Source of the DNA: an uncultured Chloroflexus sp.
GTDB lineage: Bacteria; Chloroflexota; Chloroflexia; Chloroflexales; Chloroflexaceae
NCBI RefSeq assembly: GCF_937951745.1
Contig: NZ_CALFBQ010000014.1
Span: 1-64,000, forward strand
DNA: 64,000 bases
Reading direction: 5' to 3'
Both the position numbers and the translations under genes were made by a program. Under the pieces are notes generated by a model that was not told where the DNA came from, searched no databases, and saw only the letters and a program-made list of their open reading frames with translations. Below, piece after piece: positions 45,915 through 54,845 of this stretch (its first letter is position 1; the number at the start of each line of letters is the position of its first letter).

Positions 45915-47024
45915 ATGGCTACGTTGGCACAATCCTCCGGCGAACAGTTGATCGAAGTGAAAGACCTGCGCATGCATTTCCCGGTCACACGGGGGATTAT
46001 TTTTCAGCGGCGCGTAGGCACAGTGAAAGCGGTTGATGGCGTCAGTTTTACGATCAAGCGCGGCGAGACGCTTGGGTTGGTAGGCGAGTCGGGCTGCGGT
46101 AAGAGCACCACTGGGCGGGCGATTTTGCAACTGTACCGTCCCACCAGCGGGCAGGTACTGTTTCAGGGTGTCGATTTGACCACATTGCGCGGCAATGACC
46201 TGCGCCACATGCGCCGCCGGGTGCAGATGATTTTCCAAGACCCGTATGCCTCGCTCAACCCGCGCATGACGGTCGGCGACATTATTGCTGAGCCGATCCG
46301 GGTGCATAAGCTGCGCGAAGGGCGAGCAGTGCGCGAGCGGGTCGAGGAGCTGTTACATCTGGTTGGTCTTAACCCAGCGTTTGCCAATCGCTACCCGCAC
46401 GAGTTTTCCGGCGGCCAACGGCAACGGATCGGGATTGCACGTGCGTTGGCGGTTGAGCCGGATTTTGTCGTTTGTGATGAGCCGGTCTCGGCGCTTGATG
46501 TATCGATTCAGGCGCAAGTGGTCAATTTGCTGGAAGAGTTGCAAGACAAACTCGGTTTGACTTATCTGTTCATTGCACACGACCTCAGCGTCGTTAACCA
46601 CATTTCTGATCGAGTGGCCGTGATGTACCTCGGCAAAGTGGTTGAGTTAGCCGAGGGGCCAAAACTGTATTCGATGCCGCTGCACCCGTACACGCAAGCG
46701 CTGCTCTCGGCGGTTCCGATTCCTGATCCGAAAGTGGAACGGCAACGCCGGCGAATTATTTTAGAGGGCGATGTCCCTAGCCCACTCAACCCGCCGTCAG
46801 GCTGCCATTTCCACACCCGCTGCCCAATTGCCATCCAGAAGTGCCGTGAGGAAGAGCCACCGTTTGTTGATTACGGCAACGGCCACTTTGCCGCTTGTTG
46901 GCGCGCGCGCGAAAGTGCGACGCTGATGCCAGAAGTGGCGCGAAAACAGGCCGAAGCTATTACCGCGCGGATTGCGGCTGATATTGGGCGGGTTAAGAGT
47001 ATTACCCACGAGCAGGATAGTTAA
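45915..47024 (+). CDS. oligopeptide/dipeptide ABC transporter ATPase (OppF type)
   Basis: The 369-residue second ATPase of the pair has Walker [27 protein letters not shown], the signature FSGGQRQRI and [11 protein letters not shown]. Its Opp C-terminal domain contains [14 protein letters not shown]. The start is ATG 45915 behind GAGGCGAGG. A C-terminal helix of about 35 residues extends past the family end. Its TAA overlaps the stop of the convergent pseudokinase gene (TTAA). Confidence 0.9.
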   Translation: MATLAQSSGEQLIEVKDLRMHFPVTRGIIFQRRVGTVKAVDGVSFTIKRGETLGLVGESGCGKSTTGRAILQLYRPTSGQVLFQGVDLTTLRGNDLRHMRRRVQMIFQDPYASLNPRMTVGDIIAEPIRVHKLREGRAVRERVEELLHLVGLNPAFANRYPHEFSGGQRQRIGIARALAVEPDFVVCDEPVSALDVSIQAQVVNLLEELQDKLGLTYLFIAHDLSVVNHISDRVAVMYLGKVVELAEGPKLYSMPLHPYTQALLSAVPIPDPKVERQRRRIILEGDVPSPLNPPSGCHFHTRCPIAIQKCREEEPPFVDYGNGHFAACWRARESATLMPEVARKQAEAITARIAADIGRVKSITHEQDS

Positions 47025-47785
47025 GCCATATCTTTGCTCAATGCGCGCACTTGCATGGCAAGGGCAAGCGCAATCGCGGCTGCCGGCGGGCGTCGGGCGG
47101 GATCGGGCACACAGCAGGCGGCCATCAGATCAACGATGTGTGGATCAGCGGGGGTATCGCCAAAGAGATCGCCTATGATCTGGCCAAACGCAAAGATATC
47201 AGCGGCAGGCGAGGGTTCGGCACCGACGCGCCGTTCCGGCGCGATATAACGATTCGGGGTAATGCCGCCAAGCGCTAACGCTTCGCTGCTCAGCCGCCCT
47301 AATGCTAAACCGCTGATGGCCAGCCGCAACCCGGCGCGATACCGCACATCAGGGGTTAAGAGCAAAGCGGCGGGACGGAGATCGCCATGCACCACATGAA
47401 ACCGGTGGGCATACGCTAAGGCCAGCGCTGCCTGTCTGAGCAAATCAAAGAGGACGGCAGGCGGCGCAGACACTCGTCGCAACCATGTCGGCAGCGATCC
47501 AGTCGCCATATACTCGCTGATGATAAAGCCATACCCATGCCATTCACCGCTCTCGCTGATGCGCAGAATGTGCGGATGGCGGAGCGCAGCCGCAATCCGC
47601 GCTTCATAATGGAAGAGCGCGCGTAATTCAGTGGCATGATCGAATGAGGCGCGCCACAAGCGCACGGCGCATGGTTTGCCGCTGAGCAGATCGGTGGCCC
47701 GGTAGACATCACTGTACACCGACGAAGCGATCAGTGCTTCGATATGGGCATGCCCGATGATATCCCCGATCTGTGGTCGCACCAT
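47021..47785 (-). CDS. Ser/Thr protein kinase-like protein, predicted inactive
   Basis: The 254-residue protein has the fold markers of a bacterial Hanks kinase: AALRHPHIL, an active-site loop [11 protein letters not shown], and the YIAPERR segment. Catalytic features are missing. The Gly loop has no Gly (ASSVYSDVY), the VAIK Lys is Arg42, the metal Asn of the loop is Ala, and DFG reads SGL. It is best called a pseudokinase. There is no membrane segment or sensor domain. The start at ATG 47785 is the best family fit. Confidence 0.75.
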   Translation of the reverse strand: MVRPQIGDIIGHAHIEALIASSVYSDVYRATDLLSGKPCAVRLWRASFDHATELRALFHYEARIAAALRHPHILRISESGEWHGYGFIISEYMATGSLPTWLRRVSAPPAVLFDLLRQAALALAYAHRFHVVHGDLRPAALLLTPDVRYRAGLRLAISGLALGRLSSEALALGGITPNRYIAPERRVGAEPSPAADIFAFGQIIGDLFGDTPADPHIVDLMAACCVPDPARRPPAAAIALALAMQVRALSKDMA

Positions 47786-47913
47786 AGCCCCCCCTCGCTG
47801 GCAACCACACCACGAAGCATTCGCAAACACAAAGTTTATGTATACCGCATACGCACTCACCGCAACCACACACCAAGAAGGCCGAAGACGATTGCCAAGC
47901 TATTCCCGATCAT

Positions 47914-50900
47914 TTACGTTACATACAGCGTCGCTTCTCGTTCGGCCAAGACCGCCCGCGCCTCGGCGATTGCAGCCAGCAAGCGTTGGCGGCCACCGGC
48001 TTCGGCAAGCGCTTGCGCTTCGGCCAGCACAGCGCGCGCCTCGGCTACGGGCAACAGCGGCGCGATCCAAACCCGGATTTGCGCGGCCAGATGACGAGCG
48101 CCAAGGGTATCGGCTTGGGCCAGCGCCGTTGAAAGACAGTGAACAGCGCACGTCGTTTCACCACGGCGAACGGCCACCAAGCCGAGATTAGCCGTTAGAC
48201 TAGCCACCCGTTCAGGAATACCAAGTTGGTTCGCCAAACCCAAGCCTTGTTGGAAGTAGGCTTGCGCGGTGGCGAGATCGCCGTGAGCCAGCGCCACTTC
48301 GCCGGCGGTCGAAAGCAGGTACGGTTGCAACGCCAACAACCCGCGTTCTTCGGCTAACGCCAGTGCGGCGGTAATGATCTCGCCAGCGGCAGCCACCTCA
48401 CCGCGCAACAACCGGTGGTAAGCTTGGTTATTGCGAGCCAGCACGCGCCACGTACTGGCCTCATCCCCCGTCTGGTCAGCAATGCGCTGCGCCGCTTCGT
48501 AACGCGCAATAGCGGTATCAAGATCACCCTGCTGCGCAGCAATATTGCCTAGCTCGAAATGAACCTGCGCCAACGCGGCCTGATCGGCAACCGGACACGA
48601 CAGGAGCACCTGTTCGGCAGCGGTCAAGCGTTCGGCAGCGCGATAGAGATCAGCCCCCTCCAGCGAAAGCGCCGTCCCCCACAAAAAGAGCGCTGTAGCC
48701 TGTTCTTTCGGATGCGCCGCCGGATCGGGCTGGCTCACCAGCGCAATCACATCAGCATAGCGCCCTTGCGGAATAAGCGCAAGGGCCAACGCCAACCGGG
48801 CCACGAGCGCGTCATACGCGGTCGGCGCAGTTGCAATTGCGTCGCGGAAGGCTTCAGCGGCTAGCGCCGCCGCGCCCGATTGCAAGCGTGCCTCACCCAC
48901 TTTCAGCAAGATGAATGAACGCTGCGTTGCTGGCGCACCGGCTAAGGCCTGCGCATAGAACTCGGCAGCTTCAGGCCAAGCCGCCAAGGCCGCGGCTCGT
49001 TCGGCGGCGCGCAAAGCATAGGTCGCGGCTCGTTCCAGCCAGCCACCGGCAGCAAAATGGAACGCGATCTGGCCAGCCAGATCGTCAAGCCGGTCGCGGT
49101 AGACGGTCTCAAGCGCTTCGCCGACCCGCCGGTGCAACATCCGGTAGCGCAATTCGCCCACATCACGGTAGGCAACTTCCATCGTCAAGCTATGGTCAAA
49201 ACAAAACCGGCCATCGGCGCACGGCAACACCAACCGCGCCGCCAACAGCTCATCGAGCGCATCGAGCACCGCCTCTTCCGACAGGGCCGCCGCTTTGGCC
49301 GCGACCGCGAAATCGAAATCGCGACCGACAGCCACTGCTGCATCGAGAAATCGCCGGGCTGGATCGGAAAGCCGGCTGAGACGCGCTTCGATCAGATGGT
49401 ACACCGTCTGCGGCACGACCGGCTGCGCCGAGAGCGTACTTAGATCAACCATCCCATCGGCGGTCAGCCAGCCGGCAGTGCGTGCGTAGCGCACCAGCTC
49501 GGCGATGATATAGGGATTACCTTCGGCGCTCTGTTCAAGCCAATTGGCGAGCGGATGGGCAAAGGTTGGACTGAGACGGCGCGCTATGGCGAGCGTCGCC
49601 TCCGGCGGCAACCGATCGATCGCCAAACGGATCAGCCGCTCTTCACGCACTAATGCACGGATCAAGCCAGCGAGCGGACTGCGCGGTTCGGGCAGACACG
49701 CGGTAGCAACCACCACCAGATCAGCTTCAGTGCTCAGCCGCAGCACATAACCAAGCCAACCCAGCGTACTCACATCGGCCCACTGTAGATCATCGATCAA
49801 GAGACTCAGCGGGGTTTGGCGAGCGATTTCGACCAACAGACGGGTAATAGCTTCCCACAACCGTGCCTCATCGGGCGGTTCGGCAGGCGGCGGGGTCAGA
49901 TCGGGCAACAGGCGGCCCAATTCGCTCCACCAGATCGGAGCGAGGCGCACCTGCGCGCGCAAGACAGGCCACTCTGGACGCGCCACCAGCATAGCCAGTG
50001 CCGCGCTGATCGGATGGTAGGGCAAATTCTGTTCAAGCTCACGAGCGCCTCCGCTGAGAGCCAATCCGCCGCGCCAAGCAAGGAACTCTTCAGCCAGACG
50101 GGTTTTGCCAATGCCGGGCACGCCTTCAATCAGCAATAAGCGACCGGGGCGTGCTTCGGCGCGCAAGCGAGCCAATTCAGCCTCGCGACCGGTAAACGGC
50201 AACAAGCCATTAGCGACCGGCGGGCGGAAGCGCGGCGCGGGGGACACCGCGAGCGTATCGGTAATAATTGCGTCGTACAGCGCCTGCGTTTCGCGCATCG
50301 GCGACACACCCAACTCTTGATCAAGTAGCTCGCGCAACCGCTCAAAGCGCCGGATCGCGCTGACCCGATCGCCGCTCAGGTAGGCCAATCGCATCGCATC
50401 ACGCTGAACGTCCTCTTGGAGTGGATCGATAGCGAGAGCGGCATCGAGCGCCCGCAGCGCATGAACCAGATCGCCGCCTTGTTCATAGAGACGGGCCAAG
50501 CGCAGCCATCCTCTTCCCACGAGCGAACGGGCTTGGATACGGGCACCCTCCAACCAAAACTGAAACGGCTCGCAATCGAGCAGCTCAAAGCCAGCCAACA
50601 ATTCGGCAGAATCGGCAGGTAACACTGACACCAAGGCTGCGGCACTCGCCTGCGGATCGGCCATCACGGCGTACAACGCGCGCAGATCAACGGCAGCCGC
50701 CAGCGCAAGCTGCTCATCATCGGCGATCAAGGCATCGCCAACCGCGCGGCGAATCGTGTAGAGCGCGGAACGAAGAAGCTGTTGGGCCGCGCCACGCTCG
50801 TGATCGGGCCAGAAAAGGGCCAACACCTGTTCACGCCGCACCGGTCGCGCATGCGCAGCCAGATAAAACAGCAATGCCCGGTTCCGCCGGCGCGACAACG

Positions 50901-50958
50901 GCACCGGCTGATCATTACGCAACACACGCGGTGAGCCGAAGAGTTGGACGACGATCAT
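47914..50958 (-). CDS. BTAD-type transcriptional regulator with ATPase and TPR domains
   Basis: This 1014-residue protein starts with a winged-helix OmpR-like DNA-binding domain (about 1-95) and a bacterial transcriptional activation domain (about 95-245, ending ELGVSPMRETQALYDAI). A MalT/STAND ATPase follows, with GREAELARL, Walker A GVPGIGKTR and Walker B LSLLIDDLQWAD. TPR-like repeats fill the last 400 residues. Such proteins sense a ligand through the repeats and activate transcription; the ligand is unknown. The ATG overlaps the phosphoribosyltransferase stop (ATGA). Confidence 0.88.
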   Translation of the reverse strand: MIVVQLFGSPRVLRNDQPVPLSRRRNRALLFYLAAHARPVRREQVLALFWPDHERGAAQQLLRSALYTIRRAVGDALIADDEQLALAAAVDLRALYAVMADPQASAAALVSVLPADSAELLAGFELLDCEPFQFWLEGARIQARSLVGRGWLRLARLYEQGGDLVHALRALDAALAIDPLQEDVQRDAMRLAYLSGDRVSAIRRFERLRELLDQELGVSPMRETQALYDAIITDTLAVSPAPRFRPPVANGLLPFTGREAELARLRAEARPGRLLLIEGVPGIGKTRLAEEFLAWRGGLALSGGARELEQNLPYHPISAALAMLVARPEWPVLRAQVRLAPIWWSELGRLLPDLTPPPAEPPDEARLWEAITRLLVEIARQTPLSLLIDDLQWADVSTLGWLGYVLRLSTEADLVVVATACLPEPRSPLAGLIRALVREERLIRLAIDRLPPEATLAIARRLSPTFAHPLANWLEQSAEGNPYIIAELVRYARTAGWLTADGMVDLSTLSAQPVVPQTVYHLIEARLSRLSDPARRFLDAAVAVGRDFDFAVAAKAAALSEEAVLDALDELLAARLVLPCADGRFCFDHSLTMEVAYRDVGELRYRMLHRRVGEALETVYRDRLDDLAGQIAFHFAAGGWLERAATYALRAAERAAALAAWPEAAEFYAQALAGAPATQRSFILLKVGEARLQSGAAALAAEAFRDAIATAPTAYDALVARLALALALIPQGRYADVIALVSQPDPAAHPKEQATALFLWGTALSLEGADLYRAAERLTAAEQVLLSCPVADQAALAQVHFELGNIAAQQGDLDTAIARYEAAQRIADQTGDEASTWRVLARNNQAYHRLLRGEVAAAGEIITAALALAEERGLLALQPYLLSTAGEVALAHGDLATAQAYFQQGLGLANQLGIPERVASLTANLGLVAVRRGETTCAVHCLSTALAQADTLGARHLAAQIRVWIAPLLPVAEARAVLAEAQALAEAGGRQRLLAAIAEARAVLAEREATLYVT

Positions 50959-51644
50959 GCACCCTCTTCATGCGGCACAGCGCTGGCCGGCAAACTAGCC
51001 TGCAACAACTGCCGCACCTCATCATCACTCGTCTGGCGAAAGTCATCATACCAGTAACTGAGCGCGTAGAACGGTTCGACTGCCAACACCGCAACCACAT
51101 CATCGGCCACGGTGCGCAGATGACGCACGCTCTCGGTACTGGCAACCGGGACTGCCACCGTAATCCAGCGCGGCTGCTGCAAACGCACGCAGTTCACTGC
51201 GGCATGCATCGTCGCGCCGGTGGCCAAGCCATCATCAACAATAATCACCGTCTTGTCGTGCAGCTCTGGCGGCGGGCGCTGGCCACGATAAGCGCGGGCG
51301 CGGCGCTCAATTTCGAGCTGTTCCTGCGCCGTAATTTCTTCGATCACATAGGACGGAATAGCCAAGTCGGCAATGATATCGTGATTGAGCACCCGCGCCC
51401 CCTGTTCGGCAATAGCACCCATTGCCAACTCGGGCTGGCCGGGCACCCCCAACTTGCGCACCAGCAACACATCGAGCGGCGCAGCGAGCGCTTGCGCCAC
51501 TTCGTAGGCGACCGGCACACCACCGCGGGGCAGGGCCAGAACCTGCAGGCGAGTCCGGTCAGCATAATGGCTCAAGGCCCATGCCAAAGCGCGCCCGGCA
51601 GCACGCCGATCAGGAAAGCGATGTGGAATAACCGGTGCTGGCAT
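50955..51644 (-). CDS. phosphoribosyltransferase-domain protein
   Basis: The 229-residue protein has an N-terminal RFPDRRAAGRALAWAL, the loop ALPRGGVPVAYEVA and the PRPP-binding motif VIIVDDGLATGATM. This pattern matches the stand-alone phosphoribosyltransferase family found with dienelactone hydrolase-like domains; the substrate is not known. AAGGGGG precedes the ATG. It is translationally coupled to the BTAD regulator, so it may act in the same pathway. Confidence 0.85.
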   Translation of the reverse strand: MPAPVIPHRFPDRRAAGRALAWALSHYADRTRLQVLALPRGGVPVAYEVAQALAAPLDVLLVRKLGVPGQPELAMGAIAEQGARVLNHDIIADLAIPSYVIEEITAQEQLEIERRARAYRGQRPPPELHDKTVIIVDDGLATGATMHAAVNCVRLQQPRWITVAVPVASTESVRHLRTVADDVVAVLAVEPFYALSYWYDDFRQTSDDEVRQLLQASLPASAVPHEEGA

Positions 51645-51687
51645 AGCGAACCCCCTTTCGAGCATCAAGGGCGAACCGCTGATCACG

Positions 51688-51716
51688 ATCATAACACAGG
51701 CAACGTTGCCCAACAA
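51688..51716 (-). promoter_or_regulatory. promoter for the phosphoribosyltransferase-regulator pair
   Basis: On the - strand TTGTTG (51716-51711) and TATGAT (51693-51688), with TG one base before the -10 hexamer, are 17 bases apart, 44 bases ahead of the start codon. Confidence 0.6.
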
Positions 51717-51727
51717 TAGGAAAACGA

Positions 51728-51756
51728 TTGACGGCAGGGCCGCCTCTTCGTATAAT
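51728..51756 (+). promoter_or_regulatory. promoter for the c-di-AMP-receptor-like gene
   Basis: TTGACG (51728-51733) and TATAAT (51751-51756) are 17 bases apart, 39 bases ahead of the start. It is back-to-back with the promoter of the phosphoribosyltransferase gene. Confidence 0.8.
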
Positions 51757-51794
51757 CTCGGCAGCAAGAGGTGGCAGCATGCGAAAGGGCGGAT

Positions 51795-52037
51795 ATGAAA
51801 TTGATTGTCTTCGTGGTCGAAGATGCGAATGCCGATGCCGGCGTTGACGCGCTGGTCGCCGCCGGGTTTCGAGTGACACGACTGGCGACGACTGGCGGCT
51901 TTTTGCGCCGAGGAAATACAACCCTGCTGGTGGGCGTGGAAGATGCGCAAGTCGATCGCGCGCACGAGATTATGCAACGAGCAGCGCCGGGGACGCTGGC
52001 AATCACGATGGATCTTGAGCGGTACGAGCGGCTGTAG
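51795..52037 (+). CDS. short cyclic-di-AMP receptor-like (DarA/PstA) protein
   Basis: The 80-residue protein matches the PII-like cyclic-di-AMP receptor family in KLIVFVVEDANADAGVDAL and the signature VTRLATTGGFLRRGNTTLLVGVED, which holds the Thr and Asn that bind the nucleotide in Firmicutes proteins. Those proteins are about 109 residues long. Here the long B-loop between the last helix and last strand is missing. GGGCGGAT precedes the ATG. It is six bases ahead of the glycosyltransferase gene. Confidence 0.82.
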   Translation: MKLIVFVVEDANADAGVDALVAAGFRVTRLATTGGFLRRGNTTLLVGVEDAQVDRAHEIMQRAAPGTLAITMDLERYERL

Positions 52038-52043
52038 GCAACT

Positions 52044-53234
52044 GTGCGTATCTTATATCTTGCTTCCGGCATTCCGGTGCCGGGTACATTGGGCGGCAGC
52101 ATTCACACGCTGGAAGTCGCGCGCGGTCTGGCTCAACGCGGCCATGACGTGCATGTGGTGGCAGCCAGTCGTGAGCTGCCGCTCAGCCATCTGCGCTTCC
52201 GGCCAATGATCCGGCTCGCCGGGCAGCCGTACAACGGGTTCACATTGTACCAGCAAGACCTGCCCAAACTGCTGAGCCTGCTCGGCGTGGCAGCAGTTAT
52301 GCGGTTGGCGCGCTCGTTACGGCCCGATCTGGTCATCGAGCGCTACTACAACTTCGCCGGAGCCGGCATGATCGCGGCACGGCAGTTAGGAATTCCAGCA
52401 ATTCTCGAAGTGAATGCATTGATGGTCGATCCGCCTGAAATACCAAAGCGCCGAATCGACGATGCGTTGGGCAGGCCATTCCGGCGCTGGGCCGAGCGGC
52501 AATGCCACTGGGCTGATCGGATTGTGACACCGTTGCACACAACGGTACCAGACAGCATTCCACGAACGAAGATCATTGAATTACCGTGGGGCGCGAACGT
52601 TGAGATGTTCATGCCGCCGGCTGCCCCACCCCCCGGCCCACCCAACATCGTATTTATGGGTTCGTTTCGCGCGTGGCACGGCGTGCAAGACTTCGTGCGC
52701 GCGGCGCGGCTATTGATTGAACGCGGGCACACCTACCGCTTCACGCTGATTGGCGACGGGCCGGAACGAGCCGCCGCCGAGACATTGGCCGCACCATACC
52801 AGCACCATTTCACCTTCACCGGCGCGGTGCCGCACGAACGGCTGCCAGAACTACTGGCGCACGCTCACCTTGGCGTTGCGCCCTTCAACACTGCCCCCCA
52901 TCCGGCCTTACGCACAGCCGGCTTCTTCTGGTCGCCGCTGAAGATTTACGAATACATGGCCGCCGGCTTGCCGGTTGTAACTACAGCGATCCCGCCGCTG
53001 AACACCATCATCCGGGAAGGGACGGAAGGGGCGCTCTTTTGTGAAGGCGATATTGACGATTTGGCCGCCGCCATCGAGCGCGTGCTTGCCGACCCGGCAG
53101 CGGCGTTTGCGATGGGGCAACGGGCCCGCGCCCGCGTTGTCGCCGACTTTTCGTGGCAACGGCACTGCGCCGAGATCGAACAGATTGGCACTATGCTGTT
53201 GCAACAACACCAACAGCGGGTAGCAGCAACCTAG
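52044..53234 (+). CDS. GT4-family glycosyltransferase
   Basis: The 396-residue GT-B glycosyltransferase starts RILYLASGIPVPGTLGGSIHTLEVARGLAQRGHDVHVV and has the donor-site region SPLKIYEYMAAGLPVVTTAIPP. A Pro-rich interdomain linker (PPAAPPPGPPN) lies near residue 195. It probably adds a sugar to an envelope glycan or lipid, but acceptor and donor are unknown. It starts at GTG 52044 and is co-transcribed with the receptor-like gene. Confidence 0.88.
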   Translation: MRILYLASGIPVPGTLGGSIHTLEVARGLAQRGHDVHVVAASRELPLSHLRFRPMIRLAGQPYNGFTLYQQDLPKLLSLLGVAAVMRLARSLRPDLVIERYYNFAGAGMIAARQLGIPAILEVNALMVDPPEIPKRRIDDALGRPFRRWAERQCHWADRIVTPLHTTVPDSIPRTKIIELPWGANVEMFMPPAAPPPGPPNIVFMGSFRAWHGVQDFVRAARLLIERGHTYRFTLIGDGPERAAAETLAAPYQHHFTFTGAVPHERLPELLAHAHLGVAPFNTAPHPALRTAGFFWSPLKIYEYMAAGLPVVTTAIPPLNTIIREGTEGALFCEGDIDDLAAAIERVLADPAAAFAMGQRARARVVADFSWQRHCAEIEQIGTMLLQQHQQRVAAT

Positions 53235-53842
53235 ACAATCTGATCCGGCGCGTTACTTGTTGGCTTCCTAACGAAACTATAGGAACGCGCACGATCAACC
53301 ATCGAATCGCATCGCCGACCCACGCCGCACATTGTTTTCATCGTATTTTCATCGTTTCCCAATTCACTACTGTTAGCACAACCAAACTGGTTGCGCAACC
53401 GTTCACGTGACACATCTCACAACACAGCTTCAGAAGGGAGAAAGCGTATGGTACCACACTCACGCATCGAATGCCGGCTGTATGGTGCCTTTGCGATTCG
53501 TTACGCGCTCGAATGTTTTGGCAACTCGGCGCTTTTTGCGATTGCCAACATCGCATTTGAAGCGCTCTACGAGTCGCCACGGGTTTATGTATGACCCCTA
53601 TATTTTGATTATCAGCAGCATCATCCAGAGCTATCATCTAACCAATTTGCCACCCGTCACGCCATAGCGCCGGCTAGCAGGCAATTTGGTTGGGCCATCA
53701 ATCTATAGCCTTACCGAAATTGTAATTGAAGGCATGCATTTTTGGGACAACCCCAACCATATTGACTATTGGATCTTTGTATTTATCATTGGGGCTGAGC
53801 ACCTTTTTCACCGACATCAGCCATTAATTTGTCGGTATAGTA
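53235..53842. other. 608-base gap with one doubtful small gene
   Basis: The gap between the glycosyltransferase and cyclase genes is more AT-rich than its flanks. Apart from a possible 48-residue frame at 53448 it shows short frames only. One, at 53734, encodes a hydrophobic stretch (DYWIFVFIIGAEHLF), but two stop codons separate the cyclase frame from anything upstream. I see no promoter or terminator that convinces me. Confidence 0.5.
53448..53594 (+). CDS. possible 48-residue small protein
   Basis: ATG 53448 follows a purine-rich AAGGGAGAAAG and opens a 48-codon frame rich in aromatic and Ala residues (YGAFAIRYALECFGNSALFAIANIAFEALY), like a short amphipathic or membrane-associated helix. 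No family is recognised. It could be chance. Confidence 0.3.
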   Translation: MVPHSRIECRLYGAFAIRYALECFGNSALFAIANIAFEALYESPRVYV

Positions 53843-54580
53843 ATGCTCTTTTTCGGGTTTACCATCAGCTTAGCCAACGCCACCGGCCACTACTATCTCC
53901 AATTACTCCGTACCACACCTGAACAACTAAAGGTATTCTCGGAATGGCTGCTCGGCAAAGAGTTATTAAACACCTCTCTCAGCAATCCCGAACAACTCCA
54001 TCAACAGCGCCAACAGCGCGTCATTCTCTTCATGGATATTCGCGGATTTACGCAATGGAGCGAGCAGCATTTACCAGAAGAGACGGTGACACTCCTTGGC
54101 CGCTACTATCAAACCATCGAGCAGGTCTTCCATCAGCACCAAATCATCAAATGGAAGCTATCAGCCGATGAAGTTATGGCCATTTTCGCCCAACCACACG
54201 AAGCACTGAGCGCCGCGCTGCAACGCCAACGCAACGTGAGCGACCTGCTGGCTCGCGAACAACTCGGCGCCGGCATTGGGATACACTATGGTCTTGCGGT
54301 TGAAGGGATCCTTGGCAGCAATGGCATCAAGTTTTACAACGTAATTGGTGATACAGTCAACACCGCCAAGCGGATTGAGAGCGCCGCGCGCAATGGCGAG
54401 ATTTTGGTATCTGAAGAGATGTACCGGGTATGCGCTTCACGTATACTCAAGTTTACCACCCGCACGATCCAAGCCAAAGGCAAATCCCACCCCATCATCA
54501 TCTATGCGCTCAGCGCCAATCCTGCTCACGCTAAAGACGAGCAATGGCAAGCGCAACAACCGCTTGTCAAAACAAGCTAA
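53843..54580 (+). CDS. class III nucleotide cyclase, single domain
   Basis: The 245-residue protein has one hydrophobic N-terminal segment and a class III cyclase domain. The metal Asp residues are Asp65 (FMDIRGFT) and Asp109 (KLSADEVMAIF). Lys105 is the usual base-reading Lys, and VNTAKRIES supplies the transition-state Asn and Arg. The second base-reading residue, normally Asp two residues before the VIG turn, is not Asp here, so ATP specificity is not certain. There is no ribosome binding site, and two stops precede the ATG; the N-terminus may be truncated. It lies just upstream of a larger cyclase. Confidence 0.78.
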   Translation: MLFFGFTISLANATGHYYLQLLRTTPEQLKVFSEWLLGKELLNTSLSNPEQLHQQRQQRVILFMDIRGFTQWSEQHLPEETVTLLGRYYQTIEQVFHQHQIIKWKLSADEVMAIFAQPHEALSAALQRQRNVSDLLAREQLGAGIGIHYGLAVEGILGSNGIKFYNVIGDTVNTAKRIESAARNGEILVSEEMYRVCASRILKFTTRTIQAKGKSHPIIIYALSANPAHAKDEQWQAQQPLVKTS

Positions 54581-54845
54581 GGGCAAAATTCATTGGTCGC
54601 AGCCATATTCTGAGATGGACCCACCCGGAAGGAGGGATAGACGAGCAATCATGCGCCGCAGCAAGATTCACCTCAACCAAGGAGCTTGTGCAGCGCGCCA
54701 ACGCCGTACTTGCGCGACAACCAGCTCTGATCCATAATCAAACAGACCACACAATTGGCACCAACCCAACCGTCCATCACTATTGTATAGCGCAAGCGCC
54801 GTTTGTGAGACGGCAATAGGGATGTAGTATCCATCATTCACTGCC

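Noticed and set aside
53686-53922. A frame encoding a hydrophobic segment just before the single-domain cyclase, considered as a frameshifted N-terminus
   Set aside because: The cyclase frame has two adjacent stops upstream and the hydrophobic frame does not resemble a cyclase N-terminal domain, so a simple frameshift cannot be supported.
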